Part shown: in pieces, positions 32,744 through 41,476 of the stretch
Position numbering within the stretch: position 1 is the stretch's first letter
Layout: each line of letters opens with the position of its first letter
NCBI GenBank assembly: GCA_001570385.1
Contig: BBYL01000032.1
Coordinates: forward strand, 1-64,000
DNA: 64,000 bases
Source: Microtetraspora glauca
Lineage (GTDB): Bacteria; Actinomycetota; Actinomycetes; Streptosporangiales; Streptosporangiaceae
Reading direction: 5' to 3'
The notes under the pieces: generated by a model
Databases searched by the model: none
The model's input: the letters and a program-made list of their open reading frames with translations, nothing else
Told to the model about the DNA's origin: nothing
Translations under genes and position numbers: made by a program

Positions 32744-33364
32744 GTGGGCACCGACATCTACGGTTTCATCGAGGTTCGTCACCCGTCCGCCGGTGAGGAC
32801 TGGCATGAGGGGGAGCCGTGGGCGGTGTGCATGCGCCTTGACCTGCTCTATGAGGGCAGTGACTACGCGGCGTTCGGTTGTCTCTTCGGCGTCCGTAACT
32901 GGCTTGGCTGGACCCCGGTCGCGGCCGAGCGTGGCCTCCCGGCCGACGTGTCGGAATCCGTTCGTACCGACTACGAGAGAGACGCACGGCTCGATAGCGC
33001 CATAGACAGCTGCACGTGGGTTTCGTGGGCGGAGCTTCGTGAGCTGGACATGACAGTCCGTCCGGCCGCACGGGGGATGCTGGAGATCCTCCCACGACCT
33101 TGGGTGATCGAGCGGTATCGGATCGATGACCAGTGGCCCGACGAGGTTGTCGAGCAGTACGGCATACCACCGCTGGGCGCCTCGCCCATCGAGGCCCCGG
33201 CAGGGCGCTGGGAGGCTGCCGGGGCGACACTCGACTACGGCCCGGTGACACGACTGGACGTGCTGGGCCCGGACACAGGGTGGGAACACGTCTTCGAGGT
33301 GATGCGGGCGTTGGCGCAGCGGTTCGCGCCTGACGGCGTGCGTCTGGTCGTCTGGTTCGACTGA
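32744..33364 (+). CDS. Hypothetical protein, 206 residues
   Basis: GTG 32744 opens MGTDIYGFIEVRH, a beginning seen in small actinobacterial proteins of unknown function. The sequence has many aromatic residues (DWHEGEPWAVCMRLDLLYEG, WLGWTPVAAERGLP) and ends in RLVVWFD. No signal peptide, membrane segment or catalytic motif is evident. It is separated from its neighbours by long gaps, so it is probably transcribed alone. Confidence 0.55.
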   Translation: MGTDIYGFIEVRHPSAGEDWHEGEPWAVCMRLDLLYEGSDYAAFGCLFGVRNWLGWTPVAAERGLPADVSESVRTDYERDARLDSAIDSCTWVSWAELRELDMTVRPAARGMLEILPRPWVIERYRIDDQWPDEVVEQYGIPPLGASPIEAPAGRWEAAGATLDYGPVTRLDVLGPDTGWEHVFEVMRALAQRFAPDGVRLVVWFD

Positions 33365-33737
33365 CGGCACCACGCGAGGAGGAAAAGAGTCAAGGCTGCG
33401 GTGTTTTCGGCAGCCTGGCGGGCGAGGGGCACCCCACAGTGGCCTGGCGCACCCTTGGCAAGATCACCGACGCGAGCACAAGCCGACTCGTCGTGCCCCG
33501 GCCGATCGTGACGCCAGGGTGATGTCCACCCAGAAGTGCAGATCTCACTCGATCGGCTCGGCGCCAGGGGCATGACCGTACAGGCCTGGCGCCGGCTCCT
33601 GGTTGATCGCTGGAAGCTTGCAAGATCGTTCTTCGATATGTGGCAGCTCATCCATCACCCTGAAGAGCGCGGGGCCGGTTCACTTTCGTATCGTGAAAGG
33701 CAACTGCGGGCGGGGCGGCGGACATCGATACTGAGCC
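33365..33737. other. Gap before nadD
   Basis: No recognisable gene. Short frames on both strands lack domain signals. CGAGGAGGAAAAG near 33375 looks like a ribosome site but no frame follows it. The nadD promoter probably lies in the last 100 bases; I see no clear -35/-10. Confidence 0.4.
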
Positions 33738-34337
33738 ATGACTGTCCGCCTGGGCATCATGGGTGGCACCTTCGACCCGATCCACAACGTGCATCTGCTG
33801 AAGGCCAGCGAGGCCGCCCACCGACTCGGCCTCGACGAGGTCGTCTTCATCCCGGCGGGAAGCCCCTGGCAGAAGGACCCGCGCGGGGTCTCGGACGCCG
33901 AGGAACGGTACGCGATGACGAAGCTCGCCGTCGCGCCCGACCCCCGGTTCTCGGCGAGCCGGATGGAGATCGACCGGGCCGGTCCCACCTACACCGTCGA
34001 CACGCTCCGCGAGCTGCGGCGCCTGTACGGCCCCCGAGCCCGGCTGTACTTCATCGCGGGCGCCGACGTCCTGGGGTCGATCGGCACCTGGCACGAGGCA
34101 TGGTCCCTCAAGGAACTGGCGCACTTCGTGTTCTGCTCGCGGCAGGGGTACGAACTGGCCGATGGCGCTCTGCCGCTCCGCGACCGCGTGACGCTGCTCC
34201 ACGTCCCGGTTTGGGAGATCTCCTCCACGGTGATTCGGCGGCGGGTCAGCCGTGGCCAACCGATCCGCTATCTGGTGCCCGATCCGGTGGCGGATCACAT
34301 CGTGCGTCGCGGTCTGTACCGAGCAGGAGTGCACTGA
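33738..34337 (+). CDS. nadD: Nicotinate-nucleotide adenylyltransferase
   Basis: ATG 33738 gives 199 residues. The nucleotidyltransferase motif is GIMGGTFDPIHNVHL (with the HxxH-type pair), followed by VVFIPAGSPWQK, YTVDTLRELRR, FIAGADVLGSIGTW and the C-terminal ISSTVIRRRVSRGQPIRYLV. It joins ATP and nicotinate mononucleotide to form the direct precursor of NAD. It is not in the usual obg/rsfS context; instead it converges on a SIR2-family gene, overlapping its last 92 bases, in a locus with an ADP-ribosylglycohydrolase. It may be a second, locus-specific copy that supports NAD supply, but it could equally be the housekeeping enzyme. Confidence 0.92.
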   Translation: MTVRLGIMGGTFDPIHNVHLLKASEAAHRLGLDEVVFIPAGSPWQKDPRGVSDAEERYAMTKLAVAPDPRFSASRMEIDRAGPTYTVDTLRELRRLYGPRARLYFIAGADVLGSIGTWHEAWSLKELAHFVFCSRQGYELADGALPLRDRVTLLHVPVWEISSTVIRRRVSRGQPIRYLVPDPVADHIVRRGLYRAGVH

Positions 34338-35070
34338 GTTCCGTCAGCCCTTCGTCCGAGCCCTCCACCGCGGCCACCGTCGGACGCCGCACCGCGAAGA
34401 TCCGCTGCGCGGCCTCGGACGGCGGCCCGCACTGGAGCCACCAGATCCGCCCCCGCTCCGCCCGTCGCAGCGCACGGCGGAGCGGTACGTCCCAGCTCGC
34501 CGACCAGCCGCAGACCAGCAGGTCGAAGCCAGCGAACACCTGGTCGAGCAGGTCGTCGATCACGCCGTGGTAGGAGTGCGCGGCGCGCGCGGTGTGCCGG
34601 ATGCCGATGTCCCGGTAGTCACCGTGCAGCTTGAGCAGAACCACCCCGTCAAGGCCGATCCGCGCCAGCGCGTCGAGATCGTAGGCGACGTCGAAGGGCA
34701 CCCCCGCCTCGCGCAGCGCCCGCTCCAGCAGGCGATCAAGGTTGGTGGTGAGGATCGGTCCGACGAGGCCGGCCGCGGCCATGCGCCCGATCGCCCGATG
34801 CGCGGGCGTGGTCGAGGGCCGGTCGAAGATCGAATCAGGCAGGGTATCCGTACCGTCCCCGACCATTCCGAAGTAGTCGGGAAAGGTTTCGAGCGCCCCG
34901 AGGTACCAGGCGACCGGATCGGGGTCGGCGTCCTCACCACGCCGCCGGGCCAGCCCCCGCAACAGATCCTGCCCCGTCGGCACCCCCGCCGACTGCGACA
35001 CCCCCGATCCGGCGAGTACGGCGATCGGCCGGGCCGCCGCGCGGATCCCGCCGGCGATCTCCTCGATCAC
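34246..35070 (-). CDS. SIR2-family NAD-binding protein (SIR2-like, defence type)
   Basis: GTG 35070 overlaps the stop of the upstream STAND gene (GTGA). The 274-residue protein has the SIR2 Rossmann motifs VLAGSGVSQSAGVPTGQ (21-34), ILTTNLDRLLERAL (107-119), catalytic-type His149 in LLKLHGDYRD, and DLLVCGWSASWDVPL. It lacks the zinc-binding cysteines of protein deacetylases, like the SIR2_2 group that degrades NAD in Thoeris, DSR and SIR2-Argonaute systems. The tail past about residue 255 is low-complexity and overlaps nadD on the other strand. Likely activity is NAD hydrolysis or ADP-ribosyl transfer controlled by its coupled STAND partner. Confidence 0.85.
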   Translation of the reverse strand: MIEEIAGGIRAAARPIAVLAGSGVSQSAGVPTGQDLLRGLARRRGEDADPDPVAWYLGALETFPDYFGMVGDGTDTLPDSIFDRPSTTPAHRAIGRMAAAGLVGPILTTNLDRLLERALREAGVPFDVAYDLDALARIGLDGVVLLKLHGDYRDIGIRHTARAAHSYHGVIDDLLDQVFAGFDLLVCGWSASWDVPLRRALRRAERGRIWWLQCGPPSEAAQRIFAVRRPTVAAVEGSDEGLTELSALLLGTDRDARCDPPPDRAPDSGSVGHG

Positions 35071-38000
35071 CGGGTGTACCGGGCGACGCGCAGCCGGTGC
35101 AGCCGTTCGGCCAGATCGGAAGGCCGTGGGAAGTCCACCAGGGGCAGCCAGGTGAGGCCGTCGACTTCGTCGGGAGCCATCGCGCCGCGGATTCCGCCGA
35201 CCAGCGCGGCGACGGTGTCGGTGTCGCCGCCGAGGAGGACGGACGCGCGCAACGCCGAGTCCAGGTCCGTCGTGGTGCCCAGAACGTGGATCACGGCGGC
35301 GGCCGTCCCCAGCGCGTCGAGGGTGACACCGTCGGCCGGGGGAGCCCAGGTTCCGGCCAGCGCGGCGCGTACGGCGGTGGGCTCGCCGTACCGATCGGCG
35401 ACCCAGCCGGCCTCCGTCTCGGCCGCCGCGAGGACGGTGGCGAGGCTCACACCCTCGATCGCCCAGGCGGCCATCGCGGCGACGACGCAGGCCGCGGCGA
35501 TGGACTCCGGGGCCCGGTGGGTGGCGATCGACAGCGTCTCCACCAGGTGGCGGCGCAGGTCGGGGTCGGTGGCGGGAGTGCTCCAGCCGACGGGCAGTAT
35601 GCGCATCGCCGCACCGTTGGTCGGCCGCTCGCCGGCGGCCGGCCCGGGCGGCGTACCCGTCTCGCGGAAGTGATCCAGCGCACGGCGGGTGGTCGGGCCG
35701 ATGCCGCGGATCTCGCTCTCCGCGGCGGCGAGCCGGGTGAGGAACGCCTCGGTCGTCGGGTGCCCCTCGGTCTCCGCGAGCAGCTCGCCGACCAGGAGCA
35801 TCTGGGCGGTGTCGTCGGAGGTCGAGCCGCGTGGCCAGCCCCACTCCGGGGCGGGGAGCTCGGTGACCCGGCCGGCGTCGATCGCGCCCGGGGCCGTGCC
35901 CTCCCACGGGACGCCGAGCGCGTCGCCCGCCGCGAACGCCGTCATCGCCCGCCCGATGCGCTCGGCCGAGGGCGGCCGGACCTCCGGGCAGCGCGCGTAC
36001 AGGCTGCCGAAGCCCTCCTTCTCGATCTCCCGCCGGGCTCGGTCGACCAGCGTCAGCCAGGCACGCTCGTCTCCACGGGCCCGATGCACCCGGGCCTGGG
36101 TGATCCAGGCGTGAACGACGTCGTACGGGATCTCGGCGCGTTCGAACCCGGCGAGAGCCGTGGCCGCGAACTCGTCGGCCTCGTCGAACCGGCCGGCCAG
36201 GGTGGCGGCCTCCGCGCGACCTCTGGTCGCCTTGGCGTACAGCAGGCGTTCCCCGAGGTCGCGGGCGAGCACGGCGGACTCCACGAATCGTTCCTCGGCC
36301 TGGGCGGCGTCGCCCATCTGCAGCGCCGCCAGTCCCAGCCCGTTCAGGCCGTGGGCCACCCCTCGGACGTCGCCGATCTCGCGGCGGATGCGCAGTGCCT
36401 CGGCCTGCCCCCGCAGCGCGTCCTCGGCCCGGTCTTCGGCCTCGGCGACGACGGCCTCCTCCTGCCGCAGCCCGGCCTCGGCCTGACGGTCCCGGTCAGC
36501 CTCGGGGACGGCGTCCAACCGCCGCGCCGCCAGCGCCAGCTGCTCCTTGGCGGCCTCGATCTCCCCGGAGAAGAACTCGATGGACGCGAGGCGCGAGTGC
36601 CAGAGGACGGCGGCGTTCCCGTCGCCCTCGGGTCCGATGATCGCGAGTCCTTCGCGGCACAGGCGCTTGCCGTCCTCGAACCGACCGAGGAAGAGCATCA
36701 TGTTGGCCGAGAACATCAGGAACGGCAGCCGGGCCGCCCCGCTTCCACCGGCCGCCAACGCCTGGTCGGCGAGCCGCTTCGCGCCGTCGAAGTCACCCCG
36801 GACGAAAGCCAGCTCGCCCATCAACAGATGGGTGAGCGCCGCCTCCGCGGGGAGGGCGCGCAGCCGTTCCTCGGCCTCCTCCCAGCGGCCGAGGGCGATC
36901 TCGGCCCGCGCCACCTGGTAGTCGCAGGCCCGCGCGACCTCGGCGGAGGGCATGTCGAGGTCGCCGAGCACGTTCAGCAGGGATCTGCAGAGGTCGAACC
37001 GGCTGAGCGCCAGCACCCGGTCCATCTCGGCGAGCCACAGCTCGACCCCGCCGGCCGGATCGAGCCGGGCGCGATGGTAGATGTGCTCCACCCGCCCGGT
37101 GAACTCGTTTGGTCGCGGCACCGCTTCATAGTAGTCAGCGAGCACCTCGTGAGCGTGGGCTACGAGTTCCGGCGCGATGTTCCCGATGGCCCGGCGCAGC
37201 AGCTGGTGAAGGACGAACCGTTGTTCCCCGGGAACCGGGGTGACGAAGGAGAACGCGGTCAGCCGCCGGAACACCGCCATCGTCGCGGGGAAGTCCATCC
37301 GCGCTCCCAGATGGAAGAACAGGTCGCTGTCGAACGACCGGGCGGCCGACACCGCGGCCACCGCCTCTTCTAGGTCGTCGTTGATCCGCGACAGCAACCG
37401 GGCGGCCAGCGCCCGTTCCTTGTCCCGCAGCTCAGGGGCGGAAGGGAAGTCGACGGGCTGGAGGCTCCGGCCGCGTTCGACGGCGGTGAGCACCACGTCG
37501 GTGGACAGGCCCAGCAGCAGCGGATGGACCAGCCCGGGTTCGTCGGTGGCGTAGGAGAGGAGCGCCTGCTGGAGTGCCGTGTCGGTCACGCCCGCCTCCT
37601 CCAGATACACCCGGGCGAACCGGTCGGGCAGCGCCCCCAAGGCGTCGATCTTGACGTATTGCTCGGGGATCGGCTCGACGAGCGCCTGGGACCAGGTGGG
37701 TGCGGCCCTGCCCGCCACCACGGCCATGGCGCCGTCGGCCAGCGGCAGGTTGCCGAGCAGTGACCTGATCCAGCGTGGACCGCCGACATTGCTGAACCGC
37801 GACCGGGCGCCCTCCCCTGCCACGGCCTCGTAGGTGTCGAAGAGCAGAACGATCCGGTGCGGGGCGCGGCGGCCGGTCAGGGTCGCGCGCAGGTCCTCGC
37901 AGAAGAGCCGGGGCAGGGCCTCCATGAGGTCGGGTTCCGGAGCGAGGGCGAGCACCTCGGTCACCACCTCCGGGGGCACCCGGCGGCGCAGTTTCCGCTG

Positions 38001-38600
38001 CTCCGTCAGATTGTCGAGCCTGCGGTTCATCCACTCGAACAGGGCCGTGCCCAGCTGAACCACCGGCACCTGGAGGAAGACGTCGGCGATGCTGGCCGCC
38101 GACAACAACTCCGACCGGGGGAACAACTCGGCGATGAGCGCCCGGACGTCCGCGCCGGACCGGTGCAGGTACGAGACGGCCGCGAAGTCGAACCGGGGCG
38201 TCCGGACTCCGGCCTCCGCCAGTTGCCGTTTGAGCATGAACAACGCGCTGAGCGGTTCCTGGGGCCGGTTCACACCGGACGGTTGCGCGCCGAAATCCAG
38301 GAGCGCCACCGGCACCTTCGTCGCGCCGGGGGAACGGCCCAGCGCGTCGACGAAGAATTCGTCGGGGTATGCGTGGATCTCTTCCCATTGCTCGCGTGGA
38401 ATGCGGTAGGCGCACCGGTTCTGGAGGGTGCGGAGCAGTGCGCTCTTACCGTTGCCGCCCACACCGACGTACACCTGGACGATCTGCTGTGCCGGATCGT
38501 TGTTGACGCGTTCCGCGAACTCACGGCATGGGGTGTGCCGGTCGACGAAGAGGCGTGCCCCCGCGGGTCGTTTCTGGTGCAGATCATCAAATATCGACAT
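35067..38600 (-). CDS. STAND NTPase-TPR-ADP-ribosylglycohydrolase fusion
   Basis: I choose ATG 38600 (1177 residues). Order: a short N-terminal lead, then a P-loop NTPase with Walker A VGVGGNGKS (to Ser53), Walker B HRIVLLFDTYEAV (Asp255) and the STAND-type TDEPGLVHPLLLGL; a winged-helix-like stretch around 400-500; TPR-like helical repeats from about 560 to 850 (RWEEAEERLRALPAEAALTH, GRFEDGKRLCREGLAIIG); and an ADP-ribosylglycohydrolase domain from 881, with GSTSDDTAQM (926-931) and LGGDTDTVAALV (1124-1129), the Mg-binding acidic motifs of DraG/ARH enzymes. The layout is sensor repeats plus switch ATPase plus effector enzyme. It is coupled to the SIR2 gene and divergent from a glycosyltransferase. 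Confidence 0.9.
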   Translation of the reverse strand: MSIFDDLHQKRPAGARLFVDRHTPCREFAERVNNDPAQQIVQVYVGVGGNGKSALLRTLQNRCAYRIPREQWEEIHAYPDEFFVDALGRSPGATKVPVALLDFGAQPSGVNRPQEPLSALFMLKRQLAEAGVRTPRFDFAAVSYLHRSGADVRALIAELFPRSELLSAASIADVFLQVPVVQLGTALFEWMNRRLDNLTEQRKLRRRVPPEVVTEVLALAPEPDLMEALPRLFCEDLRATLTGRRAPHRIVLLFDTYEAVAGEGARSRFSNVGGPRWIRSLLGNLPLADGAMAVVAGRAAPTWSQALVEPIPEQYVKIDALGALPDRFARVYLEEAGVTDTALQQALLSYATDEPGLVHPLLLGLSTDVVLTAVERGRSLQPVDFPSAPELRDKERALAARLLSRINDDLEEAVAAVSAARSFDSDLFFHLGARMDFPATMAVFRRLTAFSFVTPVPGEQRFVLHQLLRRAIGNIAPELVAHAHEVLADYYEAVPRPNEFTGRVEHIYHRARLDPAGGVELWLAEMDRVLALSRFDLCRSLLNVLGDLDMPSAEVARACDYQVARAEIALGRWEEAEERLRALPAEAALTHLLMGELAFVRGDFDGAKRLADQALAAGGSGAARLPFLMFSANMMLFLGRFEDGKRLCREGLAIIGPEGDGNAAVLWHSRLASIEFFSGEIEAAKEQLALAARRLDAVPEADRDRQAEAGLRQEEAVVAEAEDRAEDALRGQAEALRIRREIGDVRGVAHGLNGLGLAALQMGDAAQAEERFVESAVLARDLGERLLYAKATRGRAEAATLAGRFDEADEFAATALAGFERAEIPYDVVHAWITQARVHRARGDERAWLTLVDRARREIEKEGFGSLYARCPEVRPPSAERIGRAMTAFAAGDALGVPWEGTAPGAIDAGRVTELPAPEWGWPRGSTSDDTAQMLLVGELLAETEGHPTTEAFLTRLAAAESEIRGIGPTTRRALDHFRETGTPPGPAAGERPTNGAAMRILPVGWSTPATDPDLRRHLVETLSIATHRAPESIAAACVVAAMAAWAIEGVSLATVLAAAETEAGWVADRYGEPTAVRAALAGTWAPPADGVTLDALGTAAAVIHVLGTTTDLDSALRASVLLGGDTDTVAALVGGIRGAMAPDEVDGLTWLPLVDFPRPSDLAERLHRLRVARYTR

Positions 38601-38666
38601 TGAGGATCCGATCCAATTGAATGTTCCGCACATCCGACAAGGGAAATCTCCCATAGGAGGCGCCGG
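38601..38666. promoter_or_regulatory. Divergent promoter between the STAND fusion and GT4 genes
   Basis: Only 66 bp separate the two start codons. It contains AGGAGG (38655-38660), a strong ribosome site for the TTG start at 38667. The STAND start has no comparable site. The short A/T-richer stretch ATCCAATTGAATG may hold overlapping promoters. Confidence 0.5.
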
Positions 38667-39794
38667 TTGAGAATCCTCTTTGTCGCGACGTATCTCCATC
38701 CAGCCGACGCCGGCCCCACCGAGGTCAGTGGCGCGATGGGATACGGAGTCACCTCCTCCGCCGCGCTCGTCGCGGGCCTGCGCGGGCTCGGCCTCCATGT
38801 GGACGTCATCACATCGGACGCCCGGCGACTCACGGTGTGGACGGGGGAGGTTCTGGCGGCCGTCGAGAAGGCGGTCGCCCGCGGACATTACGACGTTGTC
38901 CTGGCCTTCCACGCGTTATGGCCGTTCACCGCGGATCTGCGCTGGGTGCTGGACGACACCCGTTCGCTGCCCCTGGTGACCTACACGCACGGCAGTCACT
39001 GGGACGAGACAGATCTCTTCCGGTTCGAGCACTATCCGAACCTGCGCTGGGCGGATCTGGGCAACCTGATGGCGGCGGACCGTGTTCTGGTGGTCAGCGA
39101 CTACATGCGCAGGACGATTCTCGGTGGCGTTTCCTCGGTCAGCGAGAAAGCGGCCGACGAACTCGCCGGAAAGGTGCGTGTGGTGGGCTTGCCGCTCGAC
39201 CTGGAAAGAATCGACGCGGCCCGCCGGCCGGGGACGCGGAACGGCACGACCATCGTGTTCAACCATGCGCCGAACTCCGCGAAACAGCCGGGGGTGTTCC
39301 TCGACACGGCGGAGGAGATCCTCGAACGCACCGGCGCGCGCATCCTGGTGACCCGGCACTTTCCCGAGCGTTCTCCCTGGGCGGGCCGGCTGCGGGAGCT
39401 GGCCGCGGCCCATCCTGGCCGCGTCGTCTGCGGCGAAGACCTGCCGATCGACGACTATTACGCGGCGCTGTGGCAGAGCGGCCTTCAGATCAGCACGGCC
39501 ACACACGAGAGCCTCGGCGTCGCGACGCTGGAGGCGATGGCCACCGGCAATCACTGTCTGCTTCCTCGGATCGGCTCCTATCCCGAGGTCTCCGGTGACG
39601 ACCCCGCGGTGTTGTACGGCGACGTCACCGAGCTGCGGGCGCGCCTCGTCGATCTGGCGACCACCGGCCCGGACGCCGAGGTCGTGGCCCGCCACTACGC
39701 CGCGGTCCGTGCCCGCTACTCCCCGGTCAGGGTCGCCACCGCCGTGCACGCCGTCCTCACCGAGGCCGTCACCGGTACTCCAGTGACACATTGA
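38667..39794 (+). CDS. GT4-family glycosyltransferase
   Basis: TTG 38667 is fixed by AGGAGG six bases upstream. The 375-residue GT-B protein starts MRILFVATYLHPADAGPTEV and has VVLAFHALWPFTADLRW, VLVVSDYMRRTIL, the donor-domain opening TIVFNHAPNSAKQPGVFLDT and the nucleotide-sugar motif THESLGVATLEAMATGNHCL (ExxxxxxxE region). It should transfer a sugar from an activated donor. It is divergent from the STAND-ARH-SIR2 pair; whether it modifies a component of that system, the envelope or phage DNA is unknown. A terminator follows. Confidence 0.85.
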   Translation: MRILFVATYLHPADAGPTEVSGAMGYGVTSSAALVAGLRGLGLHVDVITSDARRLTVWTGEVLAAVEKAVARGHYDVVLAFHALWPFTADLRWVLDDTRSLPLVTYTHGSHWDETDLFRFEHYPNLRWADLGNLMAADRVLVVSDYMRRTILGGVSSVSEKAADELAGKVRVVGLPLDLERIDAARRPGTRNGTTIVFNHAPNSAKQPGVFLDTAEEILERTGARILVTRHFPERSPWAGRLRELAAAHPGRVVCGEDLPIDDYYAALWQSGLQISTATHESLGVATLEAMATGNHCLLPRIGSYPEVSGDDPAVLYGDVTELRARLVDLATTGPDAEVVARHYAAVRARYSPVRVATAVHAVLTEAVTGTPVTH

Positions 39795-39861
39795 GATCAT
39801 GGCTGGGACCTGCGCCGGTAGTAACAGCCTCGGGGTTCCAGTGGGGCTGAGGGCACGCACG

Positions 39862-39883
39862 AAGGTGAGGTGTGCCTCACCTT
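39862..39883 (+). terminator. Terminator after the GT4 gene
   Basis: AAGGTGAGG and CCTCACCTT form a perfect 9-bp stem with a TGTG loop, followed by GTTTTG. It separates the glycosyltransferase from the hydrolase gene. Confidence 0.75.
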
Positions 39884-39939
39884 GTTTTGGGATGCCTCGG
39901 CCATGTCGCCGGGTCAGTCATGATCTCTACGGTGAGCGC

Positions 39940-41436
39940 ATGACAAACCGAACGAAACGGCCGCTCAGACGGGCGCCGATCCGCTCCGCATATCGGGTGA
40001 AGACCGTGCCGGTTGCCCTGTCGGCCCTGTCCGCGCTCCTGGGCCCGGCCGTGCTGCCGGTGGCGGCCCAGGCCGCGCCGACCCTCACCTGGAGGGCCTG
40101 CCCTTCCGGCCAAGGCCCGGCGCGGATGGAATGCACCGCGATCGAGGTACCGGCGGACTGGTCCGCGCCCGGCAAAGCGACGATCAAGCTGGACCTCGCT
40201 CGGCTGCCCGCCACCGATCCGTCACTCCGTCTCGGCAGCGTTCTCGTCGTGCCCGACGGTGGTCCGGGGATCCAAGGCGTCCTTTTCTCGGCCCCGGAGT
40301 CGTTCACGACGTTGCGCCGGCATTTCGATGTCGTCAGCTACAACCCCCGCACCAGCGTGGCAGGGCGCTATCTGCCGCCCTCGTGCGGGGTTCCCGGGCT
40401 GCCGCTCAACGACCCGCGTGACCGCGCCGCGTACGAGGCGCAGGCTGCCGGCCTTGAACGCCTGGTCGATCGGTGTCGTCAGGACGACACGACCGGTCTG
40501 GCCGACCACCTGGACTCGGACTCGGTGGCGAGGGACATGGAGGAGATCCGAATCGCCCTCGGCCAGGACAGGCTCACCATGCTGGCCTTCTCCTACGGCG
40601 GGGTTCCGGCCGCCGCGTACGCGCGGCTTTACCCGGGGCACGTCCGTGCGGCGGTTTTCGACAGCACACCCGACTCGACGGTGGGCTGGCGCGGTATGGA
40701 ACGCGCGCAACTCCGCGCCACCGAGGCGGCGTTCAAGCGCTTCACCACCTGGTGCGCCGGTGACGACGCGTGCGTCCTGCGGGGGCGAAACGTGCGCAGG
40801 CTCTGGCGCGAGCTGATCAAGAGCACCGGCCGCGGGCCCGTCACGTACGCCTCCGCCCGGCTGGGCGAGATCAGACTGACCGATTTGCACCTCAAGGCGC
40901 TGGCCCGGCTGGTCCTCCCCATTCCGGAGAAGGCACCGGAGTTCGCCGGCGCGCTGCTCAAGGCGAGCAAGGGCGACTTCGCCTGGTTCGGCGAGCAGAT
41001 TCTGGGCGTCTCCGCGAGCTGGAGCTCGCCGGGCGCGGCGGCGACCCGATGCCCGGACGGCCTCGTCAGACTGGGGTACGAGGCGCTGGTCAGCGACCGC
41101 CGTTACAGCGAGCGGATCTCCCGCGACTTCGGCGGCGGGGTCGGCATCGGGCTGGAAGCCCTTGCCTGCTCGGGCTGGCGGCACCGTCCGGTGAACCCGC
41201 CGCGCCCCCTGCCGGTCGGCCTGCCTCCGGTACTGGGACTGGGCGGCGACCGCGACTTCTCCGTCACCGAACTCCTGGTGAGCAAGATCCCCGGCTCGGT
41301 CGCCGTCCGTTATGACGGCCCTGTGCACGTCGTCTATCTGCGGGCGAAGGACACGTGCGTGACGGGGTACGCCGACCGATATCTGACGAAGCTGACGTTG
41401 CCGTCCGCTGACACCGCCTGCCCGCGGGTTCCGTAG
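39940..41436 (+). CDS. Secreted alpha/beta hydrolase (S33 tripeptidyl-aminopeptidase-like)
   Basis: I start at ATG 39940 (498 residues). An N-terminal basic region and hydrophobic stretch (VPVALSALSALLGPAVLPVA) end at AQA, a signal-peptidase site. The mature part begins with the family-typical LTWRACPS and CTAIEVPADWSAP. The oxyanion motif is PDGGPG (usually NPGGPG), the nucleophile elbow LAFSYGGVPAA, the acid Asp in LGLGGDRDFSV, and a late GPVHVVYL replaces the usual GHG. Streptomyces relatives release tripeptides from proteins outside the cell. The altered oxyanion and histidine motifs make altered specificity or loss of activity possible. Confidence 0.8.
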   Translation: MTNRTKRPLRRAPIRSAYRVKTVPVALSALSALLGPAVLPVAAQAAPTLTWRACPSGQGPARMECTAIEVPADWSAPGKATIKLDLARLPATDPSLRLGSVLVVPDGGPGIQGVLFSAPESFTTLRRHFDVVSYNPRTSVAGRYLPPSCGVPGLPLNDPRDRAAYEAQAAGLERLVDRCRQDDTTGLADHLDSDSVARDMEEIRIALGQDRLTMLAFSYGGVPAAAYARLYPGHVRAAVFDSTPDSTVGWRGMERAQLRATEAAFKRFTTWCAGDDACVLRGRNVRRLWRELIKSTGRGPVTYASARLGEIRLTDLHLKALARLVLPIPEKAPEFAGALLKASKGDFAWFGEQILGVSASWSSPGAAATRCPDGLVRLGYEALVSDRRYSERISRDFGGGVGIGLEALACSGWRHRPVNPPRPLPVGLPPVLGLGGDRDFSVTELLVSKIPGSVAVRYDGPVHVVYLRAKDTCVTGYADRYLTKLTLPSADTACPRVP

Positions 41437-41476
41437 CGGCAGGCCCCGGGCGTGAGAGCGTTCGGTATCCCTGGGG

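Noticed and set aside
33738..34337. nadD as a co-transcribed gene of the SIR2-STAND operon
   Set aside because: It is convergent, not co-directional. A functional link can only be suggested from proximity, so I did not call one operon.
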